The position numbers and the translations under genes were made by a program. Below are positions 40,411 to 48,656 of a DNA stretch of 62,000 bases, in pieces (position 1 is the stretch's first letter; each line of letters opens with the position of its first letter). Under the pieces are notes generated by a model that was given only the letters and a program-made list of their open reading frames with translations, was not told the DNA's origin and did no database searches. The stretch is from NCBI GenBank assembly GCA_009746045.1, contig RPFO01000165.1:2645021-2707020 (forward strand). The letters are read 5' to 3'. The stretch is from Mesostigma viride (lineage: Eukaryota > Streptophyta > Mesostigmatophyceae > Mesostigmatales > Mesostigmataceae).

Positions 40411-40419
40411 TATAATAAA
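40411..40419 (+). promoter_or_regulatory. TATA-like box
   Basis: TATAATAAA, 16 bases before the ATG at 40435; it lies in the 37-bp gap between two co-directional genes. Confidence -1.
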
Positions 40420-40434
40420 CTGAGAATCGCAGGC

Positions 40435-41025
40435 ATGAGTTTCGCAGGCCTTTTTGCAAAAGTTGGACAATTGGCTAAATCAGTTTCCAATATCACTACT
40501 AGAACAGGTAGCAATGTCGCTAAAGCAGGAGGCAGCAATGTCGTAAAGTCAGGTGATGATGTCGCTATAATAGGTAAAAACACCGTTCCAGGTACGGTGA
40601 TGGGTTTTCCATCCCAATATGTGGATGACCTAGCGAGGACTGGCAGGCTTGCGGACGCCGCAGGGGCTGCGGCAAAGAAGAGCTCGTTGGCGGGGTCCCT
40701 CGCGAAGAACGTGGGGATGTCCGCCGTCAGCTTCGGCGTGTTCGCGGCGCTTGGAAATCTGTTCGGATCCGACAGCAGCAAGGTCGGCGCGGCCCAGGAC
40801 ACGTGGACGGACGATTGGACGGGGACGCCGGAGGACGCGACCGCCGCGGGGCTCCCGGGGTTCGGGACCGCGAAAAAGCCGAAGGATGAGGACGGGTATT
40901 CGCCCCTTGTATCCGTAATCGTGTTCGTCGCGATCCTGGCCCTGATCCTGGCCGTCGCGTACTACCTGATGCGCCGGGCCGGCGTTGGCAGTCCCGCCCC
41001 CGCGCCCCCGCCCCCCCCCCACTGA
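40435..41025 (+). CDS. Two-hydrophobic-segment membrane protein
   Basis: 196 residues from the ATG at 40435. The N-terminus is a Gly/Ala/Lys amphipathic stretch (MSFAGLFAKVGQLAKSV) reminiscent of membrane-active peptides. A Gly/Val segment rich in small residues follows, then a hydrophobic hairpin at about 95-108 (MSAVSFGVFAALGNLF) and a clear transmembrane helix at about 160-180 (LVSVIVFVAILALILAVAYYLM) with RR after it. The tail is Pro-rich. Codon use in the first 60 codons is A/T-richer than in the rest, hinting at a composite origin. The layout resembles virion membrane proteins that act on host membranes; the role is inferred only. Confidence -1.
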   Translation: MSFAGLFAKVGQLAKSVSNITTRTGSNVAKAGGSNVVKSGDDVAIIGKNTVPGTVMGFPSQYVDDLARTGRLADAAGAAAKKSSLAGSLAKNVGMSAVSFGVFAALGNLFGSDSSKVGAAQDTWTDDWTGTPEDATAAGLPGFGTAKKPKDEDGYSPLVSVIVFVAILALILAVAYYLMRRAGVGSPAPAPPPPPH

Positions 41026-41054
41026 TGGCGTATTCGTATGCCCCCGTGTCGTGA

Positions 41055-44000
41055 TCAGCGCACGGGACAGGCGCCCGAGGGGCAGTCCCCGGCTAGTTTC
41101 GCCTCGTCCACGTCGACGTGCACGATGCCCGCGTAGTCCACCGGGGTCAGCTTGTTGCGGTACCTCCTCATGACATCCTCGGTGACCACCTCCTGGGGGA
41201 GGTAGCTGTACCCCAGGTCCGCTGCGTTCTTGGTGGGGTCGCACCTCAGCAGGAAGGACACGCCCACGTAGAGGTCCCAGTTCTTCTGGAACCAGTCCAG
41301 GATGGCGGGGATCTCGGTGGGATCGTACGACACCGTGCACGAGACGTTCTGGTCGCACCAGTTGGACATGAGGTTCTTGTAGCGCTCGAGTTGCGCCACG
41401 GCGGATTCGGTGTTGACCTCCACCTCCTCGGTGGTGCCGTCCTTCCTCGTGACGGTCTTTTTGGTGAAGGGGACGCTGGCGTAGGTGACGGGGAAGGTCA
41501 CCAGGACGGAATCCTGCTCGTAGGGCTTGTCCGCCACCTTGTAGCCGGCGTCCCTGAACCTCTGCACGAGGGGGTCGTGCTTGGAGTAGGTGATGTTGTT
41601 GAGGATGTACCTGCCCATGGGCTTGTGGACGCCCTCCGGGACCTCCCCCACTCCCTGGTGCTCATGATCTTGGACAGCGTGCCGCTGGGCTTGATGCAGG
41701 TGACGTTCTTGGGCAGGGGCTTCCCGAGACTCTTGGCCATCTCGTAGGCCGCGGAGACGGCCACGTTCTTCATGCGGCGGTAGTCGTAGTCCTGCAGGTC
41801 GGACCTGGCCACGATGCCGGTGAGGCCGACGCCGCACAGGTGCAGGAACTCGTTGTTGAGATGCCACGCCTCTTGTAGGATCTCGTCCCTGAGGTCGACG
41901 AGCGTCTGGCGGTAGTTCATGCGCGCGGCCAAGACGAGCGCCCTCTCGAGGCCGGACTTGTTGCCCTCGTGGAAGGCGGCCAGGTTGACCTCGGTCAAAT
42001 TACAAAACGACTTGTTGGCGAGCAGGATCTCACTGCGCGGAAAAAAAAAAGTGCGCAAGTGGTATACAATGCCCCGACCGCGGAGGAGATCCGGTGCGGG
42101 ATTGGTCAGGTGCGCCCACCATTCCGTACGCGCGAATGAATTTGACACTCTTCAACTGCCTCTAGAGATCGCGAAGGTGATCGCGGAGAGAGGAGAGGCG
42201 CCGTTCTTCGACAGGAGAACCGTGGGGGATGGGTTGGCGGGCATTAAACGCAAAAAAATCGATGAAAAGGTGGCAGATAAACAACGCGTGTCCCGTGAGA
42301 TCTTCGAAAATGGCCAGGAATTGACACGAGTGGACGGTCAACTCCAATTGATCCACAGACCACAACCCCCCCCCCGCCGCCTGGCACCGCGGAGAGAGAG
42401 AGATGGGACGGTCTGGTTCGCGAGGCCGCAGCCAGATCAAGGCCACTGATCCGTCGACAAGATGACCTGTTCGATCAGAAACAAATGAAGGAACAAGAAT
42501 TGCGCAATATCATCGCACAACAGGGGCGACTAGAGCGCATCGACAACGACACTCTGTTGGCCGACCACGCGGCCAGGCTCGACAGATGGGACACGGCCAG
42601 ACGGCAACACGAGGCGAGGCAGGCAGCGGTTTCAAAGCGGTGCGGCGTTCGGACGCGGAGTGGGACGACGTGCCGCAACCGGTGCGCGTACGGGAGAGGA
42701 CGTTGCGGGGTGCACTCGAGGAGGAGACCTTAAGCAGCCTGTGCGGCGTATCCCATGTTAAAAGTGGGTGGGACCATCGCGTTCCAGGCAAGCTTTCTTC
42801 GTCCAGGCCAAAGGATACTGTCCACTATAAATAAAACGAAGAAAAGGGTCGAGAGGCCCTGCACGAGCCCCGCGGTCATTAGCAAGGAACGTGTCACGTC
42901 TTGCTTCACCAATCCGCGGTTTACCCCGAACTTCTTCAACAGGCCCCATAGCAACCACAACAAGGCGGCAGCGCCTTGGAAACCTAGTATTACCTTAAGC
43001 CAGGAATATCCGAACAAAGGGTTCATATTAGGCTTGAGCCACATACTCGTTAAAAAGGCCACAAAAGCCAGTACCAACAAGCCTTGCGCAGAGCCCGCAG
43101 AAGCCAACATGGCTTTTACGGTGCTCGGTTTCCCGACGTCCTTTAACAAGACTCCTCCCCACCACACGCCATAGACGAGTATTTGCAACAGAGAAAAAAT
43201 CAGTAAAATCTCCACGTTACTCGGCATTGCACGTATTATATGTAGGAAAGAATAAAAAAGAGCGAGCGTTTTTTTCCAGATACCAGCAAGGATTGCAGCC
43301 TTTGCACCAGGGGGCGCGGCGGCGGGCTGCCTCGAGGTTGAACATGCCGGGCTCGGAGCCGCCGGAGTCGAGCATGATGGCGAAGATCTCCTCCAGCTGC
43401 TGGCGGGTGGGCTCCTTGGTGAAGACCAGCGAGTTGTTGGACTGCTGGCGGTGGGCGTGGGCGATCCACCAAGTTTTTTTAGCGGAGGCGAACTCGCGCC
43501 ACTCGACGTCGCCGTACTCGAAGAGTGCGATCTCCGCGGACCGGCGACTGCTCAACATGGTCCCGAGGTGGTTCACGATGTCGAGGATGTCCATCTTGGT
43601 GAGGAGCTGGTCCGCGCGCCGGGACAAAATGTCGGAGATAGCCACCATAGCCTTGGATACGTTTACATCGCCAGAGCTCTGCGGGGGTCGAGAAAAATAT
43701 CGGGGCCAACAGTACATCATGAGGTGCACGGCTAAGACTCGCGGGCCAGACCGACCCGCAAGGATTTCGACGAAAATTACGCAGAAATGGCGAGCAATTT
43801 CTCTCCATTCCGCAAGAGCCCTTACGACTTGTTCGAGAAGTCCATACTTGCCCACAACAAAGCCATAGGTAGAGGGGGGCGGAACGTTTTGTAAAGGTGC
43901 CTCTGGGGAGAAGCGAAAAAGACCCCAAGGTCGTCTCAACATTTACCGACGCGTTAGATGGCAAAACCGACGCGATGTCGCACCTCCACGCGGGCAGGTT

Positions 44001-44810
44001 AACGTGGCGAAGACCGGAGCGGTCCGCCGAGGATGAAAGGTTCCTGACCGACCCCTCCACACACCGCCGGAGCAGATACATCCCCTCGCTCCGGGAGCTA
44101 GCCATCAACGCCATCCCCGAGGGTCCCGAACAGGACGCGGCCTGGCACTTAGCGAGCCACGGCGATTTTCCCGCGGACGAGATGTAGATGGTTGCCACTA
44201 CTTCCAAGCATCTTCAAATCCTGTCACATCCTTCCGCCACTTTGCAAACGTAGACAGAACTTCCTGTTCCAACCAATCAACTCAAAAACCACGTGCAGGA
44301 TGGCAGCAGACACGCCAACTTGTATCAAAATACCAGCGTGGGACATCGCCATCATCGGGCTCTGTTTCATGTGCACCGAATGGACGAGAGTCATGATACC
44401 GGCCATCGCCGCCGCCACGATCGCGGATTCTACAAGGACCGCACCGAAATGGGACATGGAATCGATCTAGTATAACGCAACATAAATATTGGCGACGGAT
44501 TCGAGTATCCGCCAATCAACTCACCAGCCACCCATAGCCCCTCAGACGCGTCCCAGCGGGTCTTATCTCGGTGAAGTCCAGCACGAGTCGCTCGGCGGGG
44601 TATTTGCCGGCCATGAGCTTCCCCACGGCGCGGGCCCAGGCGACGGCCGAGTCGCCCACGGATAGGGTCCATGTCTTGGTGTCGGGGTCCCAGGTCTCCT
44701 TGTTGGACTCGCGCCCCCCGACGGAGGTCCGCTGCGACCGGATGACGTCGATGTGCGGGATGCGCCTGGAGAAGCCGTTGAGCGTGCCGGTGACGGGTTT
44801 GAAGCCGACC
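41055..44810 (-). CDS. Class II (adenosylcobalamin-dependent) ribonucleotide reductase, three exons visible, N-terminus missing
   Basis: It reduces ribonucleotides to deoxyribonucleotides with a cobalamin radical. Exons on the minus strand: 44810-44525, 43678-43284 and 42032-41055, separated by introns 44524-43679 and 43283-42033. Donors read CTG/GTGAGT and TG/GTATCT; acceptors TTTTCTCGACCCCCGCAG and a T-run ending CCGCGCAG. Phases match: exon 1 ends at GYGWL and exon 2 opens SSGD, as in the family; exon 2 ends in NPC and exon 3 supplies the rest of NPCCE. The radical Cys, Glu at +2 and the second active-site Cys at +11 (SFCNL) have the correct spacing; the C-terminal redox pair is CPSGACP. 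Exon 3 is one base short near 41665, breaking the frame. A further acceptor (T-run, CTGCACAG) precedes 44810, so upstream exons are missing, perhaps in or beyond the gap. Confidence -1.
42062..42067 (+). promoter_or_regulatory. TATA-like element GTATAC before nested gene
   Basis: Two bases before the ATG at 42069, matching the close-set TATA elements of other genes in the block. It lies only 30 bases inside the intron acceptor of the opposite-strand gene. Confidence -1.
42069..42733 (+). CDS. Zinc-module protein nested in an intron, one frameshift
   Basis: About 221 residues. The first frame (MPRPRRRSG..., LQLPLEIAKVIAERGEAPFF, KRKKIDEKVADKQRVSREIF) passes a run of ten C (42366-42375); one missing base there leads to the frame ending at 42733 (QDDLFDQKQMKEQELRNIIAQQGRL..., ARRQHEARQAAVSKRC). 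The last 30 residues are the shared Cys/His module (CGVRTRSGTTCRN, CGVHS), here at the C-terminus rather than the N-terminus. The middle is a charged helix, probably a coiled coil. The gene is antisense to the ribonucleotide reductase and inside its intron. The module suggests it belongs to the same virus as the proteins at 26617, 30963 and 45272. Confidence -1.
42730..43227 (-). CDS. Four-segment membrane protein nested in an intron
   Basis: 165 residues, intact, with about four transmembrane segments at 5-28, 47-65, 77-98 and 115-140 (ILLIFSLLQILVYGVWWGGVLL; GLLVLAFVAFLTSMWL; ILGFQGAAALLWLLWGLL; LMTAGLVQGLSTLFFVLFIVD). Short basic loops separate them. The gene is in the same orientation as the ribonucleotide reductase, wholly inside its second visible intron. 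ATATAATACGTGCA lies upstream of the ATG. Its TAA overlaps the TAA of the convergent gene. Codon use is less G+C-rich than in the exons. The family is unknown. Confidence -1.
   Translation of the reverse strand: MPSNVEILLIFSLLQILVYGVWWGGVLLKDVGKPSTVKAMLASAGSAQGLLVLAFVAFLTSMWLKPNMNPLFGYSWLKVILGFQGAAALLWLLWGLLKKFGVNRGLVKQDVTRSLLMTAGLVQGLSTLFFVLFIVDSILWPGRRKLAWNAMVPPTFNMGYAAQAA
43787..44187 (+). CDS. Soluble small protein nested in an intron, one frameshift
   Basis: About 133 residues from the ATG at 43787 (MASNFSPFRKSPYDLFEKSILAH) through a run of six G (43874-43879), one base short, into the frame KVPLGRSEKDPKVVS...FPADEM ending at 44187. It is hydrophilic, with a helical C-terminus (IPSLRELAINAIPEGPEQDAAWHL). 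No motif recognised. It is antisense to the ribonucleotide reductase and inside its first visible intron; it converges with the membrane protein at 44224-44457. Confidence -1.
44224..44457 (-). CDS. Two-segment membrane protein nested in an intron
   Basis: 77 residues from the ATG at 44457. Two hydrophobic segments, about residues 4-27 (FGAVLVESAIVAAAMAGIMTLV) and 39-62 (SHAGILIQVGVSAAILHVVFELIGW), with His/Met/Lys between them and a basic end (NRKFCLRLQSGGRM). TTATACTAG lies about 20 bases upstream. It is in the same orientation as the ribonucleotide reductase, inside its intron. The family is unknown. Confidence -1.
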   Translation of the reverse strand: MSHFGAVLVESAIVAAAMAGIMTLVHSVHMKQSPMMAMSHAGILIQVGVSAAILHVVFELIGWNRKFCLRLQSGGRM

Positions 44811-44836
44811 CTGTGCAGAAAAAAAACCGCAAGTAT

Positions 44837-45244
44837 ATGTCACACTTGAACGCCATGGGATTCTTCATGAAGGACTTCAAGAGCCTGTTTCTGTTCGGCG
44901 CGGTGATCGGCGCGGCTCACGTGATCGCCACCTGGGTGCGTGTGAAGAGAGAGAGGTTCCGCCTGCGGACCAACATCAGGTCCACGCTGGCCCTCACCTA
45001 CCTGCTGGTCCTGGGCGGGCTGGGCTACGTGCTTTACAGGAACTTCCACGACAGGGTGTACTCCTACGAGACTACGATCTGGAAGATCCTGAAGGGGTTG
45101 CTGACACTGGGGGGTGCCTCGACGTCATACTCCATCATCATGACGGTCGGTTCCTCCTTTTTCTCTAGCCGCCCCGTGGCCGCGGTGGTGGATGCGACGG
45201 TGTCAGAGGCGACGGCCCCGACCACGGCGACCACGGCCGCCTAA
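44837..45244 (+). CDS. Multi-pass membrane protein
   Basis: 135 residues from the ATG at 44837, preceded by GTAT. Hydrophobic segments at about 15-33 (LFLFGAVIGAAHVIATWV), 50-66 (LALTYLLVLGGLGYVLY) and 85-108 (ILKGLLTLGGASTSYSIIMTV), with the basic loop RVKRERFRLR between the first two, and an Ala/Thr-rich tail. It starts 26 bases beyond the splice acceptor before the first visible ribonucleotide reductase exon, so it is probably also nested in an intron of that gene. The next gene in the same direction begins 28 bases after its stop. The family is unknown. Confidence -1.
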   Translation: MSHLNAMGFFMKDFKSLFLFGAVIGAAHVIATWVRVKRERFRLRTNIRSTLALTYLLVLGGLGYVLYRNFHDRVYSYETTIWKILKGLLTLGGASTSYSIIMTVGSSFFSSRPVAAVVDATVSEATAPTTATTAA

Positions 45245-45261
45245 ATTTTCTCCCGTACCAG

Positions 45262-45268
45262 TATAAAA
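45262..45268 (+). promoter_or_regulatory. TATA box TATAAAA
   Basis: Canonical TATAAAA four bases before the ATG at 45272; implies a very short leader. Confidence -1.
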
Positions 45269-45271
45269 ACG

Positions 45272-45397
45272 ATGAAGTGCACGGCGGTCACCAAACTGAA
45301 CAAGAGGTGCAAGAACAAGGCGTGCGTGCTGTCGCCCAAGCCCGTGTGCCGCGCCCACTCCCGCCACCGGGCGCATTCGTACGCGCTCGTGCTGGCT
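45272..45397 (+). CDS. Zinc-module protein, cut off by the sequence gap
   Basis: The first 42 residues only. Residues 3-29 are the shared Cys/His module (CTAVTKLNKRCKN, VCRAHS), at the N-terminus as in the 26617 protein. A basic His/Arg stretch follows, then the run of Ns begins. The true end of the gene and of the virus-like block cannot be seen. Confidence -1.
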
Positions 45398-45521
45398 NNN
45401 NNNNNNNNNNNNNNNNNNNNNNNNNNNNNNNNNNNNNNNNNNNNNNNNNNNNNNNNNNNNNNNNNNNNNNNNNNNNNNNNNNNNNNNNNNNNNNNNNNNN
45501 NNNNNNNNNNNNNNNNNNNNN
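45398..45521. other. Assembly gap (124 Ns)
   Basis: Unknown bases between the truncated zinc-module gene and a copia integrase fragment. The real distance and adjacency are not established by the sequence. Confidence -1.
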
Positions 45522-45812
45522 GACAACCTGACAGCACAGTCCTGACTGTGCAGGGACTGCTTCCTCTGTGTACCAGGAGCTGGGTGCCCGAATCCACAAC
45601 ATGTTTGGGCATGCCACTTCTCTGTCAAACAACTTTGCCTTCCGTATGGGCAGGGCACCCCTTCTCAAGGCGTGCCAGCAAGCTGCCTCACGGTGTAAGT
45701 GCCAGTTGTCCTCCAACAAGCCCAGGAAATCACATGCTAACGCTCTACCTCAGAGCATTGGTGATCTGCAGTGTGATGTCCAACACATCAGGGGCATGCA
45801 ATTGTTGGTGTG
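45522..45812 (+). pseudogene. Copia element A, integrase 5' half
   Basis: Encodes the integrase zinc domain (ARIHNMFGHA...CQQAASRCKC, His/His/Cys/Cys) and the start of the catalytic core (GDLQCDVQHIRG, first Asp) up to LLVCV. It is cut at a GTGTG duplication by element C; the continuation is at 57167. The upstream gag and LTR are not present, being lost in the gap or truncated. Confidence -1.
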
Positions 45813-46490
45813 TGTCAAGAAACTAGACCTAGGAGTAGTCTCGAAATTATATATTGCATGTGTAACTCATCTCAACTTTGTTACCATAGCCAGTTTTTAT
45901 TGCGGAGCCTGAGGCATAATTGTTAAGGAGACAACCCAAAGGTTAAATGCTACGTTGCCTGCCTGAAAGCTGGCAAGTCACAAAACCACGCAATATTGGC
46001 CGTCCAGTTAGGAGCGGCGCATTCGTGGCGTTGGATGCATTTGGCCCATACATGGGTGAAGGGCGCGGCGCCCAGCACTTGGTACTCTACCTAGTATATC
46101 AGATTTCTTTCCACAAGTGCATACGGCTCAACTTAAACATTTTGTCACGCCTTGGTTGGGCGTCTGCTAGTATCATTTATGGACACAGCCACGCAAGCCA
46201 TGATCCAAGTAATTCTGACACCGTAGGTACAAAAAGTACTGTGCCGGAATTACAACTTCGGCACTCTGTAACTTTTGCTATACGGCACTATTTCCAGTGC
46301 TACAAATTGTGCCGGAAATATCACGGCAAGCCCTACTTAGCCTATTAATTATATCGGCCAGATATACGGCAGGCGGGTGCGATTATTAGGGACGCAAACC
46401 CTAATACCTCCGTGTACATCAGGATGGCCACAAACACAATTATCTCACATAGGCAGTTGGGCACATGATCATAGGGTCAAAACCCTGACA
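45813..46490 (-). repeat. LTR of element C, left copy
   Basis: 678 bp, nearly identical to 56485-57166; the right copy is four bases longer, with extra bases near 56702 and 56726. Confidence -1.
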
Positions 46491-46867
46491 CCCCCCTTGC
46501 TCAACTAGCCGGGTAGCCGGGTATACAACAGGTTCCCTGACACCCCCCTTGCACGGCTATCCTGATGTTAAGGACAGACAGGGACCAAAAGACGGTTGTT
46601 ACAAACACAAAGATGACTGGAGCCCCCAAGTGTCCCTGGGAGTGCGCTGCAGCCGGTGATTTCTGGTACTGGTTGCTGGTGACTGGTACTTGTCACTGAT
46701 GAGGCAGATATGCTGGCAGTTACTCCTGCTCCTGCCCGCCACGTCTGGTCGGGGTGGGTGACTGCGGCAATGCCTAGAGACAGGGGTGCTCAGGTGCTGC
46801 TGCAGCTCTCAAGACGCCACGTCTGGTCGCTGGGTGCAGCTGGCAGCTGAAGCTACTGCGTGCTGTC

Positions 46868-47767
46868 TCAGGTGTGGAACCCATAGGGGATGTCCATGGT
46901 GTTGACAGGGGGAGTGGTATCCGTGGTGCCGGTGAAGGTAAAATGGGCTGCGGGCTGTCCCCCGTCGGTGTGATTGGCACGGGTGGGACGCAGGTGAGGG
47001 TACTTGTGCCAGCAGGTATCCGCCTCGTGAGAGAAGCGGCCACAGTGGGTGCACTTGACAGATGCATCACGAGTAGGTCCCCCGCGGTTGCCCCCGCCCC
47101 CGCGTCCGCGGCCACGGTGGGTGTGGTAGGCGGTGCCTGAGTGCGCCTCCTCGGCAGATTTGGTGCCGTGAACAATATCCCAGGCCTTGAGAAGAGCGGC
47201 CTTGGTTTCTTGAAGCGTCACTTCGTCAGCCAGGTTAAGAGAAGCAAGTGCAGGCAGTAAATCATCAGGCACGCCAGCAATAAAATTTTCAGCCAGGTCC
47301 TCCTCGGCCATGTGGCCACCGGCAGCTTGTAGGTCAGCGTGATCCATCTCGCCCTGCGTGAGAAATTGGCGCATGGTCTGTCCCCGTTCCAGTTTCATTC
47401 TGTTAATCTTGCGTCTAAGGGCACGACGATTGCTCATTAAAAGCTTTGGCTGTTCGTATTCCTCGCATAGACGTTTATAGGCAATGCTCCCAACTTTCTG
47501 GGGGACATTATTCACTAGCTTAAGAGCCGGGCCCACTAGGCACTGCGTCAGAGCAGCAAAAAGAATAAAGTCACGCTGCTCATCTTCTTCCACGCCCAAC
47601 AGGATATTGAGCATGCCAAAAGCGGCCACAATTGCTACAAGCGGAATTTTCGTGTCCTCCCATTTGCTGGGGTCGGAGCCATTGAAAGGAGTGATGCTCT
47701 TGCAGGCGGTAATCAGGTTGAGGTCCTTGGTAGCCTTGGTGGTAGCTGCCACAGTTGCAGTTGCCAT
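46868..47767 (-). CDS. Gag protein of element C
   Basis: About 299 residues from the ATG at 47767; the open frame extends upstream to 47830. The order is typical of copia gag: an N-terminal ITPFNGSDPSKWEDTK segment, a helical capsid-like region (KRLCEEYEQPKLLMSNRRALRRKINRMKLERGQTMRQFL), a Gly/Arg-rich linker, and a CCHC-like zinc knuckle CTHCGRFSHEADTC (C-x2-C-x4-H-x4-C) near residue 255. It binds and packages element RNA. No protease, integrase or reverse transcriptase follows before the LTR. Confidence -1.
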   Translation of the reverse strand: MATATVAATTKATKDLNLITACKSITPFNGSDPSKWEDTKIPLVAIVAAFGMLNILLGVEEDEQRDFILFAALTQCLVGPALKLVNNVPQKVGSIAYKRLCEEYEQPKLLMSNRRALRRKINRMKLERGQTMRQFLTQGEMDHADLQAAGGHMAEEDLAENFIAGVPDDLLPALASLNLADEVTLQETKAALLKAWDIVHGTKSAEEAHSGTAYHTHRGRGRGGGGNRGGPTRDASVKCTHCGRFSHEADTCWHKYPHLRPTRANHTDGGQPAAHFTFTGTTDTTPPVNTMDIPYGFHT

Positions 47768-47989
47768 TCTTGAAGAAAAAAGAGAAGTTTCAGGACAATA
47801 AGATGGCGATGAGGTAGCAACGATGGTCAACGACTACAAAGACGAAATACAGGCTGTCGTCAAGGAGCCGGAACTCTTGGATTAAAAACTGACTGGCTGT
47901 AGCACAGGGAGTTGATTCCAGGTTTGTTGATTTCAGGTTTGTACGAATTTGCAATTTGTTAAAATTTCGAAGATGCTCTCCCCCCTCAG

Positions 47990-48631
47990 AGTTAGCATTT
48001 TGGGCAACCAATATGCTAAGTGGATGCAGTTTGGAAAGACCTTTCCAACGCCGTGCTGACCGCCTGAAACAGACAAGGGACAAGAAAGATATCAAGTCCC
48101 GAAGTCCTAGCCATCCGTGGCCGACTAGGGTGCAGTCCTCTGGTAGTGGACAGGACACGTGGCAGGCCGTGCCTGCACAGGCTTAGCCTGATTATCACGT
48201 GACTGTGGTCCACGTAGATCAGAGGAGCAGCAGCCTGTGACTGGTGGAATACTGGAGCTGGCACAGGTCTGCAAGGATACTAGGCCTTGCAGGCTTGTGA
48301 CAGGTCCTGTACTTCCTAGGTTGCAGAGTCTAGGCAAATCCAGTTCGTCCTGGCTCTGCACTGATGCCAGTGGACGTTGAGGATTTGCTTGCACGCCTGC
48401 ACGTGCCTCGTCACGCCGATGGGAACGAGGAACAACGCAAAGGATATAGCTTGGTCATGGGGGATGACCAGCTATCTCGGAAAGCACGAACCGTGGGTGC
48501 CACCTTGGTCGTGGAAGTGCCCATTGTGGTCGTGGCCTGGTGAACAGATTTAAGGTTGCTGCCTTGCAACATTGGCTAAGACGCGCTGTGAAAGACCAAG
48601 AGCTCACATACGTTGGGAGCTCTTTCTAACT
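47990..48631 (+). repeat. LTR of element B, left copy
   Basis: 642 bp; termini AGTTAG/CTAACT. At least one substitution separates it from the right copy (ACAAGAAAG against ACGAGAAAG). Confidence -1.
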
Positions 48632-48656
48632 CGTATTATTGTCTCCTTACTTCTTC

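Larger units (their letters stand above)
42033..43283 (-). other. Intron of the ribonucleotide reductase gene carrying two nested genes
   Basis: 1251 bp with a GTATCT donor and pyrimidine-tract/CAG acceptor on the minus strand, phase 2. Nearly all of its length is taken by a convergent gene pair, 42069-42733 (+) and 43227-42730 (-), whose stop codons overlap at TTAA. Confidence -1.
43679..44524 (-). other. Intron of the ribonucleotide reductase gene carrying two nested genes
   Basis: 846 bp with GTGAGT donor and a pyrimidine-rich acceptor, phase 0. It contains 43787-44187 (+) and 44457-44224 (-), again a convergent pair. Confidence -1.
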
